Source of the DNA: Pseudomonas izuensis
Lineage (GTDB): Bacteria > Pseudomonadota > Gammaproteobacteria > Pseudomonadales > Pseudomonadaceae
Direction of reading: 5' to 3'
DNA length: 64,000 nucleotides
Assembly (NCBI RefSeq): GCF_009861505.1
Contig: NZ_WTFT01000002.1
Location: 281,415-345,414, forward strand
Below the pieces are notes generated by a model. That model had not been told where the DNA came from and did not search any database. It saw only the letters and a program-made list of their open reading frames with translations. The translations under genes were made by a program, and so were the position numbers. The stretch's first letter is position 1. Every line of letters starts with the position of its first letter. Shown in pieces: positions 26,336 to 34,467 of this stretch.

Positions 26336-26399
26336 CCTTCGCTGGCAAGCCAGCTCCTACAGGATTGTGATGATCTGTAGGAGCTGGCTTGCCAGCGAT
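26336..26399. repeat. REP pair, type GAGCTGGCTTGCCAGCGA, outward orientation
   Basis: Two arms in tail-to-tail order (cgctggcaagccagctccta then complement) only ~15 bp apart, between soxG and purU. Confidence 0.9.
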
Positions 26400-26442
26400 C
26401 AACCGCGCAGCGGTTGCCCATAACAAAAGGAGTCACCGCACT

Positions 26443-27300
26443 ATGAGCCGCGCCCCGGATACATGGATTCTGACCGCCGACTGCCCCAGCGTGCTCGGCA
26501 CGGTGGACGCGGTGACCCGCTTTCTGTTCGAGCAGAGCTGCTACGTCACCGAACACCACTCCTTCGATGATCGCCTTTCGGGGCGTTTCTTCATTCGTGT
26601 GGAGTTTCGCCAGCCTGACGGTTTTGACGAGCAGTCCTTCCGCGCGGGCCTTGCCGAGCGCGGCGAAGCGTTCGGCATGATCTTCGAACTGACCCCGCCG
26701 CATCACCGCCCGAAAGTGGTGATCATGGTCTCCAAGGCCGATCACTGCCTCAACGACTTGCTCTACCGCCAGCGCATCGGCCAGTTGTCGATGGACGTGG
26801 CGGCGGTGGTGTCCAACCACCCGGACCTCAAGCCGCTGGCCGACTGGCACCAGATTCCGTACTACCACTTCCCGCTGGACCCCAACGACAAGCCTTCACA
26901 GGAGCGTCAGGTGTTGCAGGTGATCGAAGAGTCCGGCGCCGAACTGGTGATCCTTGCCCGCTATATGCAGGTCCTGTCGCCGGAGCTGTGCCGCAAGCTC
27001 GACGGCAAGGCAATCAACATCCACCACTCCCTGCTACCGGGTTTCAAGGGCGCCAAGCCTTACCACCAGGCCTACAACAAGGGCGTGAAGCTGGTTGGCG
27101 CGACGGCGCATTACATCAACAACGACCTCGACGAAGGGCCGATCATCGCCCAGGGCGTCGAGGTGGTGGATCACAGTCATTACCCGGAAGACCTGATCGC
27201 CAAGGGGCGGGATATCGAAGGCCTGACCCTGGCGCGGGCTGTGGGTTATCACATTGAGCGGAGGGTGTTTTTGAACGCCAATCGCACGGTCGTTCTTTAG
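26443..27300 (+). CDS. purU: Formyltetrahydrofolate deformylase
   Basis: 285 residues: an N-terminal ACT domain (residues ~8-85, ILTADCPSVLGTVDAVTRFLFEQSC) and a formyltransferase-like catalytic domain. The latter has the N-H-D triad region INIHHSLLPGFKGAKPYHQAY and YINNDLDEGPII. It releases formate from 10-formyl-THF and frees THF for SoxBDAG. The start at 26443 follows AAAAGGAG. It is the purU2-type copy typical of the sarcosine locus. Confidence 0.93.
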   Translation: MSRAPDTWILTADCPSVLGTVDAVTRFLFEQSCYVTEHHSFDDRLSGRFFIRVEFRQPDGFDEQSFRAGLAERGEAFGMIFELTPPHHRPKVVIMVSKADHCLNDLLYRQRIGQLSMDVAAVVSNHPDLKPLADWHQIPYYHFPLDPNDKPSQERQVLQVIEESGAELVILARYMQVLSPELCRKLDGKAINIHHSLLPGFKGAKPYHQAYNKGVKLVGATAHYINNDLDEGPIIAQGVEVVDHSHYPEDLIAKGRDIEGLTLARAVGYHIERRVFLNANRTVVL

Positions 27301-27323
27301 ATTTTTGGGGCCGCTTCGCAGCC

Positions 27324-27419
27324 CATCGCGGGCAAGCCTTGCTCCCACAGGGCTTAAGGTAGTTCCCATTTTTTTGCGGTAAGCCCCAATCCCGTGGGAG
27401 CAAGGCTTGCCCGCGATGA
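27324..27419. repeat. REP pair, type GAGCAAGGCTTGCCCGCGA
   Basis: Arms in outward orientation (catcgcgggcaagccttgct ... agcaaggcttgcccgcgatg) between purU and fdhA. Confidence 0.9.
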
Positions 27420-27523
27420 GGCCCTAACAGGCAACACAAGAAACAGCATCTGTACCCGAGCACTTAACGCGCTGCCTGCCTGGGCAACGCGGATCCATAA
27501 AAACAAAACAGCGAGGTGAAAGC

Positions 27524-28723
27524 ATGTCTGGCAATCGTGGTGTGGTGTATCTCGGCGCTGGCAAGGTCGAAGTACAGAAAATCGACTATCCGAAAATGCA
27601 GGACCCGCGCGGCAGGAAGATCGAGCACGCCGTCATCCTGCGTGTGGTTTCCACCAACATCTGTGGTTCCGACCAGCACATGGTGCGCGGTCGTACCACC
27701 GCTCAAACCGGTCTGGTGCTGGGTCACGAGATCACCGGTGAAGTGATCGAGAAGGGCCGCGACGTCGAAAACCTGCAAATCGGCGACCTGGTATCCGTAC
27801 CGTTCAACGTGGCTTGCGGGCGCTGCCGTTCCTGCAAGGAAATGCACACCGGCGTGTGCCTGAGCGTTAACCCGGCGCGTCCGGGCGGTGCTTATGGCTA
27901 TGTGGACATGGGCGACTGGACCGGTGGTCAGGCGGAATACGCCATGGTGCCGTACGCCGACTTCAACCTGCTGAAACTGCCTGATCGCGATCGCGCGATG
28001 GCAAAAATCCGCGACCTGACCTGCCTCTCCGACATCCTGCCAACCGGCTACCACGGTGCCGTGACGGCCGGCGTTGGCCCTGGCAGCACCGTGTACATCG
28101 CCGGTGCAGGTCCGGTTGGTCTGGCCGCTGCCGCTTCCGCTCGCCTGCTGGGTGCGGCGGTGGTCATCGTCGGTGACGTCAATACCGTGCGCCTGGCTCA
28201 CGCCAAATCTCAGGGCTTCGAAATCGCCGACCTGTCCCTCGACACCCCACTGCACGAGCAAATCGCTGCGCTGCTGGGTGAACCGGAAGTGGATTGCGCC
28301 ATCGACGCCGTAGGCTTCGAAGCGCGCGGCCACGGCCACGACGGCGTGAAACACGAAGCCCCGGCTACCGTGCTCAACTCGTTGATGGGCGTGGTCCGTG
28401 TTGCCGGCAAGATCGGCATCCCTGGCCTCTACGTCACCGAAGATCCAGGTGCCGTGGACGCTGCCGCGAAAATGGGCAGCCTGAGCATCCGCTTCGGCCT
28501 CGGCTGGGCCAAATCCCACAGCTTCCACACCGGCCAGACCCCGGTGATGAAGTACAACCGCCAGCTGATGCAGGCGATCATGTGGGATCGCATCAACATT
28601 GCCGAAGTGGTGGGCGTGCAGGTGATCAGCCTGGATCAGGCACCGGAAGGGTATGGCGAGTTTGATGCGGGCGTGCCGAAGAAGTTTGTGATTGATCCGC
28701 ATAAGTTGTTTAGTGCGGCGTAA
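27524..28723 (+). CDS. fdhA: Glutathione-independent formaldehyde dehydrogenase
   Basis: 399 residues, zinc-dependent medium-chain dehydrogenase family. The catalytic zinc cysteine is in STNICGSDQHMVRGRT, and the next ligands in LVLGHEITGEVIE. The structural zinc loop is CGRCRSCKEMHTGVC, and the NAD motif VYIAGAGPVGLAAAASARLLGA. It oxidises formaldehyde to formate, removing the product of betaine, dimethylglycine and sarcosine demethylation. The operon ends at a strong terminator 20 bp after the stop. Confidence 0.95.
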   Translation: MSGNRGVVYLGAGKVEVQKIDYPKMQDPRGRKIEHAVILRVVSTNICGSDQHMVRGRTTAQTGLVLGHEITGEVIEKGRDVENLQIGDLVSVPFNVACGRCRSCKEMHTGVCLSVNPARPGGAYGYVDMGDWTGGQAEYAMVPYADFNLLKLPDRDRAMAKIRDLTCLSDILPTGYHGAVTAGVGPGSTVYIAGAGPVGLAAAASARLLGAAVVIVGDVNTVRLAHAKSQGFEIADLSLDTPLHEQIAALLGEPEVDCAIDAVGFEARGHGHDGVKHEAPATVLNSLMGVVRVAGKIGIPGLYVTEDPGAVDAAAKMGSLSIRFGLGWAKSHSFHTGQTPVMKYNRQLMQAIMWDRINIAEVVGVQVISLDQAPEGYGEFDAGVPKKFVIDPHKLFSAA

Positions 28724-28743
28724 GGGGTTCAAGGAATAAAAAG

Positions 28744-28770
28744 CGGCGACCTACGGGTCGCCGTTTTTTT
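28744..28770. terminator. Bidirectional Rho-independent terminator
   Basis: CGGCGACC-TACG-GGTCGCCG followed by seven T on the plus strand; read on the minus strand it is followed by CTTTTTATT. It closes fdhA and also the convergent RHS-core gene, whose TAA stop begins in the T tract. Confidence 0.95.
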
Positions 28771-29860
28771 ACTTCGTGGATTGTGAGCCTCGTCTTACGC
28801 TGTTCTGTCGTTCGGAGAGATCAAGGCTCGTTTGGTTCGCTATTGCATGCGCATAATCTGGCAAGCCTTCATCTACATACTCTAGCAGGGGGTACGAGGT
28901 CGCGTCGGTATATGGGGGAAGTGACCCACGCCTGTTTGGCGATCCAACTCTACTCGTAGAGTTGATTGAGTTATTGCTACCAAATCGCGGTGTTAAATCG
29001 CGCAAACCTCGTGATGTCCTAGCGTCATATACGTTTGCGTTACTTCTTGCACGCCTATATAGCTGTGGTGAGGTGTTGGGGCTACTGCTCGGAGGTGCAG
29101 TTAGTGGTGAAGGAAGATCGGCCGCATCAACGGCACGTGCTTCCGTGCCTGCGAAAGCCAACCTGTCTTGCGTCGTCCACGCTGGAGTTTTCGAGTTTGG
29201 ATGGGGATGGAGCGATCTTGCCATTGGATTTCGAAACTGTCCTTCTGCTCTGGAAAAGACATTGGGAGAAGTTTGTGTTGGAGGACTCATTAACCCTATC
29301 GAACGTAGAAATCTTTTCAGCAAGACTGGTGTATGCCCAGTGGGGTCATTTTGATTCACCGGATCTCCCACGCAATACGCATACGCATTCAGCCCACCAC
29401 CCCCAAACGGACTCCAACTATCCGGACTGGTAAAGCACATCAACACCGGATTAAACGGCCGATATCCATTTCCCAACAAATACCACCCCGTCACCGGATC
29501 TGGCCGTTCGCCGTTGAAGCCGAGCAGGCTGAGCAAGCCGTTACCGAGCGGGCGATGACCGTAGGGCGTGTAGGCGAGAGGATTGGGGCGGTTGGCAGTG
29601 AGCACGTTCAGCACTGAACGCTGTTGGTCGGTGGCGAGCAAATGGGGTTCCACCGTGCCGCTCTGGCGCTGTAACTGGGCGAGTAAATGGTCTTCGCTCA
29701 GCATGACTGAACGCTGCTCCGCGCCTTCAATTTCCGTGGCCAGGAGATTTTTCAGGTAGAAGCGTTGGGTGGTGGGTTGCGTCGAAGGAGCGCAATCGAC
29801 CAGTCGATTCAGCGCGTCGTAGTGGTACTGGCAAAGCAGGATTTCGCTATTGCGTGGCAT
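28769..29860 (-). CDS. Short orphan RHS-core (TccC-like) protein with a Ser/Pro/Arg-rich tail
   Basis: 363 residues. Residues 74-176 are the TccC-type RHS-associated core (LLATDQQRSVLNVL, AYTPYGHRP, LLGFNGERPDPVTGWYLLG, DPTGH). Only about 70 residues precede it (YHYDALNRL and related YD-repeat remnants) instead of the ~600-residue shell of full TccC. Residues 177-363 are the variable tail: polar and probably disordered, with SPSSP-like runs and a final PLLEYVDEGLPDYAHA segment. No toxin domain recognised. The tail DNA is visibly AT-richer than the neighbours. A conserved near-palindrome lies 62 bp upstream of the start. Confidence 0.7.
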   Translation of the reverse strand: MPRNSEILLCQYHYDALNRLVDCAPSTQPTTQRFYLKNLLATEIEGAEQRSVMLSEDHLLAQLQRQSGTVEPHLLATDQQRSVLNVLTANRPNPLAYTPYGHRPLGNGLLSLLGFNGERPDPVTGWYLLGNGYRPFNPVLMCFTSPDSWSPFGGGGLNAYAYCVGDPVNQNDPTGHTPVLLKRFLRSIGLMSPPTQTSPNVFSRAEGQFRNPMARSLHPHPNSKTPAWTTQDRLAFAGTEARAVDAADLPSPLTAPPSSSPNTSPQLYRRARSNANVYDARTSRGLRDLTPRFGSNNSINSTSRVGSPNRRGSLPPYTDATSYPLLEYVDEGLPDYAHAIANQTSLDLSERQNSVRRGSQSTK

Positions 29861-29921
29861 GGAGCGGACTCCCCGAAACCTCAGTCGATTCAGGGTTTAC
29901 TCTGGCGCAATCAACCAAAGC

Positions 29922-29943
29922 TGCCTACTAGCAGAACTGATAG
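29922..29943 (-). promoter_or_regulatory. Near-palindrome upstream of the first RHS-core gene
   Basis: On the minus strand CTATCAG-TT-CTGCTAG followed by TAGGCA. It lies 62 bp before the RHS start and directly after the rskA-like stop. A copy with two differences stands 63 bp before the other RHS-core gene. Confidence 0.6.
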
Positions 29944-29945
29944 TG

Positions 29946-30620
29946 TCACAGCGCCGCCAACGCCCCTTGATACAGCACCGGCCCCGTCGGTTGTCCGGTC
30001 GGCGACCCCCCCTTGGGTTCAAGGCTGACCGCCAGCGCAATCGGTTTGCCAATCAGCGTTTTCTGCGCGTCATTGAGCTCTACCTTGCCTTTGCCCCCCA
30101 CCGGAATCACGCCGAGGGAAACCGGTTTGCCATCCGCCGGAATCGCCCAAAGCTCCAGACTGCGTCCCGGATCGATCGCCGCGAGTGTCAGCGGTTCGAC
30201 TTGCAGGTAGTTCTCGTGAGCCCGAATCCTCAGCGCGGGCTGGGCGTCGGCGCTGACGAGTGTGGCGTTGTAGCGGGCGTCGTCGCGGTTGTAGATCACG
30301 CCCAGGGTCACGGCGATCACCAGTGAACAAACTGCCGCAGCCACTCGCAGCCAATTCCAGAACGGGCGCTTCTGCGGTAGATGCAGTTCTTGCGGCTCGA
30401 TCCGCGCCGTTATGCCTTGCCAGACCCGATCCGGCACAGGCTGCTCGGGTAGTGCGTCGGTCAGGCTTATGAGGCTTTCTTGCCACTGGGCCAGTTCCAC
30501 ACGCAGCGCCGCATCCTCCCGCAGCAACTGTTCGAAACGTCGACGCGCGGTCGGGGGCATCAGGCCGATGGCGTAGTCGGCGGCGAGGGCGCGGCGCAGG
30601 GTCGGGGTTTGGTAGTTCAT
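29946..30620 (-). CDS. RskA-type anti-sigma factor
   Basis: 224 residues. The N-terminal zinc-free anti-sigma domain (residues 1-60, LRRALAADYAIGLMPPTARRRFEQLL) is followed by a single membrane helix near residues 88-108 (WLRVAAAVCSLVIAVTLGVIY). The periplasmic RskA domain follows (LQVEPLTLAAIDPGRSLELWAIPADGKPVSLGVIPV). Its start overlaps the sigma-factor stop by 4 bp, so it should hold that sigma factor at the membrane. Confidence 0.88.
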   Translation of the reverse strand: MNYQTPTLRRALAADYAIGLMPPTARRRFEQLLREDAALRVELAQWQESLISLTDALPEQPVPDRVWQGITARIEPQELHLPQKRPFWNWLRVAAAVCSLVIAVTLGVIYNRDDARYNATLVSADAQPALRIRAHENYLQVEPLTLAAIDPGRSLELWAIPADGKPVSLGVIPVGGKGKVELNDAQKTLIGKPIALAVSLEPKGGSPTGQPTGPVLYQGALAAL

Positions 30621-31168
30621 GATTCAAGGCACCTGCGCAGGCGCTCCATGCCACGGCGGATCCACGACTTCACCGAGCCCAGTGGCGCCGCCAGGTGTTC
30701 CGCCAGTTCGGCGCACGACAATCCCTGAAAGTACGCGACGGTGATCGATTGGCGTTGCATGCCTTCGAGGCTGTCCAGGCAGCGGTTCAAGGCGCTGGCT
30801 TCGCGGGCGCTGTTCAACTGTTCGTCGGCCGAGGGACTTTCATCCACCAGCGCCTGTTCTTCGAGTTCGCCCAACGGCCTGTCGCGATGCTTGCGCAACT
30901 GGTCGATGGCTTGATTTCGGGTGATGTTGATCATCCAGGTCAACGGCGCCGACAGGTGCGCCTCATAGCGCGAGGCGTTGTTCCAGATGCGCACGAAACT
31001 TTCCTGCAGCACTTCTTCCGCCAGGTCCGGACGCGCCATGAAGCGCAGGGCTACACCGTGCAGCCGTGGACCGACACTGCGGTAGAGCGTCTCGAAAGCG
31101 CGGCGGTCGCCCAGTGAGCACTGGGCCAGGAGTTGCCTGAGCTGATCGGCGTCGGCGATGAGGGTCAC
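30617..31168 (-). CDS. ECF RNA polymerase sigma factor (SigK-like)
   Basis: 183 residues from a GTG at 31168 (TGGAAAACC before it); an ATG at 31258 gives a longer N-terminus without homology-like features. Region 2 is seen in RRAFETLYRSVGPRLHGVALRFM ... EEVLQESFVRIWNNASRYEA, and region 4 in DSLEGMQRQSITVAYFQGLSCAELAEHLAAPLGSVKSWIRRGMERL. It is paired with the RskA-like anti-sigma gene downstream and a fasciclin gene upstream on the same strand, the latter a likely target. Confidence 0.88.
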   Translation of the reverse strand: MTLIADADQLRQLLAQCSLGDRRAFETLYRSVGPRLHGVALRFMARPDLAEEVLQESFVRIWNNASRYEAHLSAPLTWMINITRNQAIDQLRKHRDRPLGELEEQALVDESPSADEQLNSAREASALNRCLDSLEGMQRQSITVAYFQGLSCAELAEHLAAPLGSVKSWIRRGMERLRRCLES

Positions 31169-31295
31169 GGTTTTCCAGGCACACGAGGTGGGTTGTGTGA
31201 GGGCTGAGGTTAGTTCACGGCGTGCAGTTGTTCCATTCACGGGCGGACACCTCGGCAAACCCGCCGACCCCGAGGCACGAGGTCGGCGGCAGGGC

Positions 31296-31889
31296 TCAGC
31301 TTTTCGGCATCAGCACTTTGTCGATGACCTGTATCACGCCATTGGACTGGTACACGTCATAAGTGGTGATGTCGGCGACGTCACCTTTTTCATCCTTGAT
31401 GGTGATGTTGTGCGGGCCGTTCATCATTGCCCACAGTTTGCCGCCAGCAACGGTGGTGAGCTCGGTTTTACCGCCACCGGCCTTGATCTTCTCGGCCAGG
31501 GTCGCCATGTCGAGTTTGCCGGCGACCACGTGGTAGGTGAGGATTTTGCTCAGGGTGGCCTTGTTTTCCGGTTTGAGCAGGGTATCGACAGTGCCGGCGG
31601 GGAGGGCGGTGAAGGCTGAGTTGACCGGTGCGAACACGGTGAATGGGCCTTTGCCTTTCAGGGTATCGACCAGACCGGCGGCTTTCACGGCGGCGACCAG
31701 GGTGGTGTGGTCGGCGGAGTTCACCGCGTTATCGACGATGTCTTTGCTCGGCAGCATGGCTTGGCCACCGACTGTCACGTTGTCGTGGCTCATGGTTGCC
31801 GCTTGCAAAGTGTTCAGGGCGAATGCGCCGCCAAGGGCCAAGGTCAGCAGGGTGGCAATGAACGGCGTTTTGATCGAAGTGCGTTTCAT
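31296..31889 (-). CDS. Secreted fasciclin-domain protein
   Basis: 197 residues. A signal peptide (residues 1-~31, FIATLLTLALGGAFALNTLQAA) precedes one fasciclin (FAS1) domain. Its H1 box is FTVFAPVNSAFTALPAG, the YH motif LTYHVVAGK, and the H2 end VIQVIDKVLMPKS. FAS1 proteins act in adhesion or envelope interactions; the substrate here is unknown. In many proteobacteria such a gene adjoins a SigK/RskA pair, which suggests control by that sigma factor. Confidence 0.9.
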   Translation of the reverse strand: MKRTSIKTPFIATLLTLALGGAFALNTLQAATMSHDNVTVGGQAMLPSKDIVDNAVNSADHTTLVAAVKAAGLVDTLKGKGPFTVFAPVNSAFTALPAGTVDTLLKPENKATLSKILTYHVVAGKLDMATLAEKIKAGGGKTELTTVAGGKLWAMMNGPHNITIKDEKGDVADITTYDVYQSNGVIQVIDKVLMPKS

Positions 31890-32007
31890 GGTGATGATCC
31901 TTTTGTGGAGAATCGGCCAGGAATGTCTGTCCGTGCTTGATATACGGGCGTGGGGGCGGACTGGATGCAGCGTCGGAGAATTATTTTTGTACCTGATCCC
32001 CTGACCT

Positions 32008-32110
32008 TTGCAGGAGCGAGCCTGCTCGCGATAGACGCAAGGGCAACACGTTGATTCAGGTAGTACGCGTTATCGTTGACGACCATCGCGAGCAGGCTCG
32101 CTCCTACAGG
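32008..32110. repeat. REP pair, type GAGCGAGCCTGCTCGCGA
   Basis: Inverted arms ~60 bp apart. Together with the hairpin at 32160-32181 it fills most of the 308-bp gap between the divergent fasciclin and DUF2780 genes; the rest (31890-32007) must hold the fasciclin promoter but shows no clear motif. Confidence 0.9.
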
Positions 32111-32159
32111 GAGGTTGGGAACAATGTTGGGGCTTATCAGTCAAACGCACAGTTTTTCG

Positions 32160-32181
32160 CCGCCCATTCTCGGGCGGTTTT
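32160..32181 (+). terminator. Hairpin with short T run in the DUF2780 leader
   Basis: CCGCCC and GGGCGG pair across 6 bases and are followed by TTTT, ending 16 bp before the DUF2780 start codon. It could be a weak attenuator or the 3' end of a short transcript. Confidence 0.4.
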
Positions 32182-32197
32182 CATTGAGGATGTCTGG

Positions 32198-32752
32198 ATG
32201 AAGATTTCACGCGGTTTTGCACTGGCATCGCTCATGACTCTGGCGGCCAGCCCGGTTTTTGCCCAGTTCAGCCTGGGCGATGCGGCCAATGCCATTTCCG
32301 GGATGAACGGCGGCAACGCAGCCACGCAAGCTGCACCGACATCAGAGACCGCAGACTTGCTGGGCGCTTTGAGCCAATTGAACGTGACGCCGGAACAAGC
32401 CATCGGCGGCGCGGGGGCGATGCTCGGTTTGGCGAAGAATCAATTGAGTTCGACCGACTACTCGGAACTGGCGAAAAGCGTGCCCGGGATCGACATTCTC
32501 TCGGGTGGTGGTGAACTGGGCGCGCTCGCCGGTTTGCTCGGGGCGAGCGGCAAGGCTGCGGGGCTGGATAACGCCTTGGGCAACGTCAAGAGCACCAATG
32601 ACCTGAACAATGCCTTCACCACGCTGGGCATGGACAGCGGCATGATCGGCCTGTTCACCCCGGTGATCCTGCAATACCTTGGTCAGCAGGGCGTCGCGGG
32701 TCCGCTGCTGCAAAGCCTGGGCGGGATCTGGGGTGCCGGAACCGGCAGCTGA
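32198..32752 (+). CDS. Secreted DUF2780 protein (VcgC/VcgE-like)
   Basis: 184 residues with a signal peptide (MKISRGFALASLMTLAASPVFA). The mature part is a helical DUF2780 domain (LLGALSQLNVTPEQAIGGAGAMLGLAKNQLSSTDYSELAKSVPGID ... FTTLGMDSGMIGLFTPVILQYLGQQG). The family is common in gamma-proteobacteria and has no known activity. The ATG is set by the signal peptide and by GAGGATGTCTGG-type weak spacing; a longer frame to 32051 passes through the REP pair and is rejected. Confidence 0.8.
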   Translation: MKISRGFALASLMTLAASPVFAQFSLGDAANAISGMNGGNAATQAAPTSETADLLGALSQLNVTPEQAIGGAGAMLGLAKNQLSSTDYSELAKSVPGIDILSGGGELGALAGLLGASGKAAGLDNALGNVKSTNDLNNAFTTLGMDSGMIGLFTPVILQYLGQQGVAGPLLQSLGGIWGAGTGS

Positions 32753-33640
32753 TCAGCGACTTTCGGCGCGCAAGGCGTCGATGCGCAAGTCCTTCTCGGT
32801 CCAGAGCTGGTTGACCCAGTTCTGGACCGTTTCACGAAACAGCGGATCGTTTTCGTAATCGCCCTGCCACAGCGCCGGGTCGAGTTCGCGGGTCTTGATG
32901 TCGATGATGACCCTCGGCACGTTGCCGCTGATCAAGTCCCAAAAACCCGGAATCTTTTGCTGCGGGTACACGACCGTTACGTCGAGAATTGCATCCAGCT
33001 GCTCGCCCATCGCCGCCAGCACGAACGCCACGCCGCCCGCCTTGGGTTTGAGCAGGTGGGTGAATGGCGATTGTTGCTGGGTGCTCTTGGCGCGGGTGTA
33101 GCGCGTGCCTTCCAGGTAATTGACCACGGTCACGGGCTGGCGCTTGAACAGCTCGCAGGCTTGTTTGGTGATCTCCAGATCCTTGCCGGCCAGCTCCGGG
33201 TTTTTCGCCAGAAACGCCTTGGTGTAGCGCTTCATGAACGGGTAATCCAGCGCCCACCACGCCAGGCCCAGAAACGGCACCCAGATCAGCTCTTTTTTCA
33301 GGAAGAATTTGAAAAACGGCGTGCGCCGGTTCAGCGTCTGGATCAGCGCCGGGATGTCGACCCAGGATTGATGGTTGCTGATCACCAGATACGAAGTGTC
33401 GCCGCGAAGATCGTCACCGCCACGAATGTCCCATTGGGTGGGAATGCACAGGCGGAAGATCAACTTGTCGATCTCGGCCCAGGTCTCGGCGATCCACATC
33501 ACCGCCCATGAGGCGTAATCACGAAAATGGCCCGGCAGGACCAGTTTGAGCAGGGCAAACACCATCAACGGCCCGAACAGGACCAGGGTGTTGAGCAACA
33601 GTAGCAGGGTGACGAAACAGCCGGTGAACAGGCGGCGCAT
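32753..33640 (-). CDS. Lysophospholipid acyltransferase (PlsC/YihG-like)
   Basis: 295 residues. An N-terminal membrane helix (TGCFVTLLLLLNTLVLFGPLMVFALLKL) precedes the acyltransferase motif N-H-Q-S-W-V-D (residues ~87-93, the NHx4D motif). The later motif is NYLEGTRYT, corresponding to the PEGTR block. Likely acylates lysophosphatidic acid or a similar lipid at the inner membrane. Length and the NHQSWVDI form match the YihG subgroup. Its stop abuts the convergent DUF2780 stop, with no space between the two coding regions. Confidence 0.87.
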   Translation of the reverse strand: MRRLFTGCFVTLLLLLNTLVLFGPLMVFALLKLVLPGHFRDYASWAVMWIAETWAEIDKLIFRLCIPTQWDIRGGDDLRGDTSYLVISNHQSWVDIPALIQTLNRRTPFFKFFLKKELIWVPFLGLAWWALDYPFMKRYTKAFLAKNPELAGKDLEITKQACELFKRQPVTVVNYLEGTRYTRAKSTQQQSPFTHLLKPKAGGVAFVLAAMGEQLDAILDVTVVYPQQKIPGFWDLISGNVPRVIIDIKTRELDPALWQGDYENDPLFRETVQNWVNQLWTEKDLRIDALRAESR

Positions 33641-33784
33641 GGGTAACTCTTGGAAACGTTTGGGCGCGCCATGATAAGTGGCTTCGGGCGGCAGGCCAAA
33701 TCGGGGGTGACGAATGTTTCACGTTTGTGGCGGTAGGCTGGAGTGAAGATGCCATGTGCAGATGCTCGGGTGACTGTACAGGCC

Positions 33785-33859
33785 TCATCGCGGGCAAGCC
33801 CGCTCCCACAAGTTTTGTGTGCGCCCCGGAACCCTGTGGGAGCGGGCTTGCCCGCGATT
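33785..33859. repeat. REP pair, outward orientation
   Basis: Arms catcgcgggcaagcccgctc and complement separated by ~25 bp, between the divergent acyltransferase and zinc-protease genes. Confidence 0.88.
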
Positions 33860-33933
33860 CGGTCCCAAGAACGAACGAATAGCTGCCTGACTGTCTAAAA
33901 TCCCGCTGCCCATCTCTCAAGGACAACGATCAA

Positions 33934-34434
33934 GTGAAATCCCTCCTCGCCCTGCTGTCCCTCCTCGCCCTGCCGGTCCTTGCCGCCGAGCCCACCCTGT
34001 ACGGACGCTACGAATACATCGCCCTGCCGGAAATCGGCGGCGAAGTGCTCAAGGCCAAGATGGACACCGGCGCCCTGACCGCGTCGCTGTCAGCCAAGGA
34101 CATCGAAACCTTCACCCGCGATGGCGAAGACTGGGTACGTTTCCGCCTCGCCACCAAGGACGCGAGCAACAAGGTGTATGAGCACAAGATCGCGCGGATC
34201 AGCAAGATCAAGACGCGGTCCGAAGAGGACGAGGATGAAGCAGCAGCGCCCACCAAGCGGCCGGTGGTTGATCTGGAATTGTGCCTGGGTAACGTCAAGC
34301 GCACGGTTGAGGTGAACCTGACGGATCGCAGCAGCTTCAACTATCCGTTGTTGATTGGGGCCAAGGCGTTGCGTGAGTTTGGGGCGGCGGTGAATCCGGC
34401 GAGAAGGTTTACGGCGGATAAGCCGGATTGTTGA
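33934..34434 (+). CDS. RimK-associated retropepsin-like ATP-dependent zinc protease
   Basis: 166 residues from a GTG start (AGGACAACGATCAA GTG) that opens a signal peptide (VKSLLALLSLLALPVLAAE). The domain has the pattern Y-I-A-L-P-E-I-G... K-M-D-T-G-A-L-T-A-S-L-S-A, then FRLATK...KIARISKIK, and ends LLIGAKALREFGAAVNPARRF. This is the DUF785/RimK-zinc-protease family, which shares the retropepsin D-T-G. A secreted form outside a rimK operon is a paralogue with unknown target. The stop codon lies in a 7-bp tandem repeat. Confidence 0.82.
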   Translation: MKSLLALLSLLALPVLAAEPTLYGRYEYIALPEIGGEVLKAKMDTGALTASLSAKDIETFTRDGEDWVRFRLATKDASNKVYEHKIARISKIKTRSEEDEDEAAAPTKRPVVDLELCLGNVKRTVEVNLTDRSSFNYPLLIGAKALREFGAAVNPARRFTADKPDC

Positions 34435-34453
34435 TTGTTGATTGTTGATTGTT
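34426..34453. repeat. Tandem 7-bp repeat GATTGTT x4
   Basis: Four exact GATTGTT units that include the last codons and stop of the zinc-protease gene. Gain or loss of one unit would shift the frame at the stop and change the protein's end. Confidence 0.9.
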
Positions 34454-34467
34454 GAGACTTGCAGATG

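Noticed and set aside
22468..26868. 1466-codon open frame on the minus strand opposite soxD-soxA-soxG
   Set aside because: It mirrors the codon pattern of well-supported sox genes on the other strand, crosses REP pairs, and its translation is His/Val/Gly-rich without motifs: a GC-bias shadow.
30618..31258. ATG at 31258 as the sigma-factor start
   Set aside because: The extra 30 residues look unlike an ECF N-terminus; the GTG at 31168 gives the expected opening. Not fully excluded.
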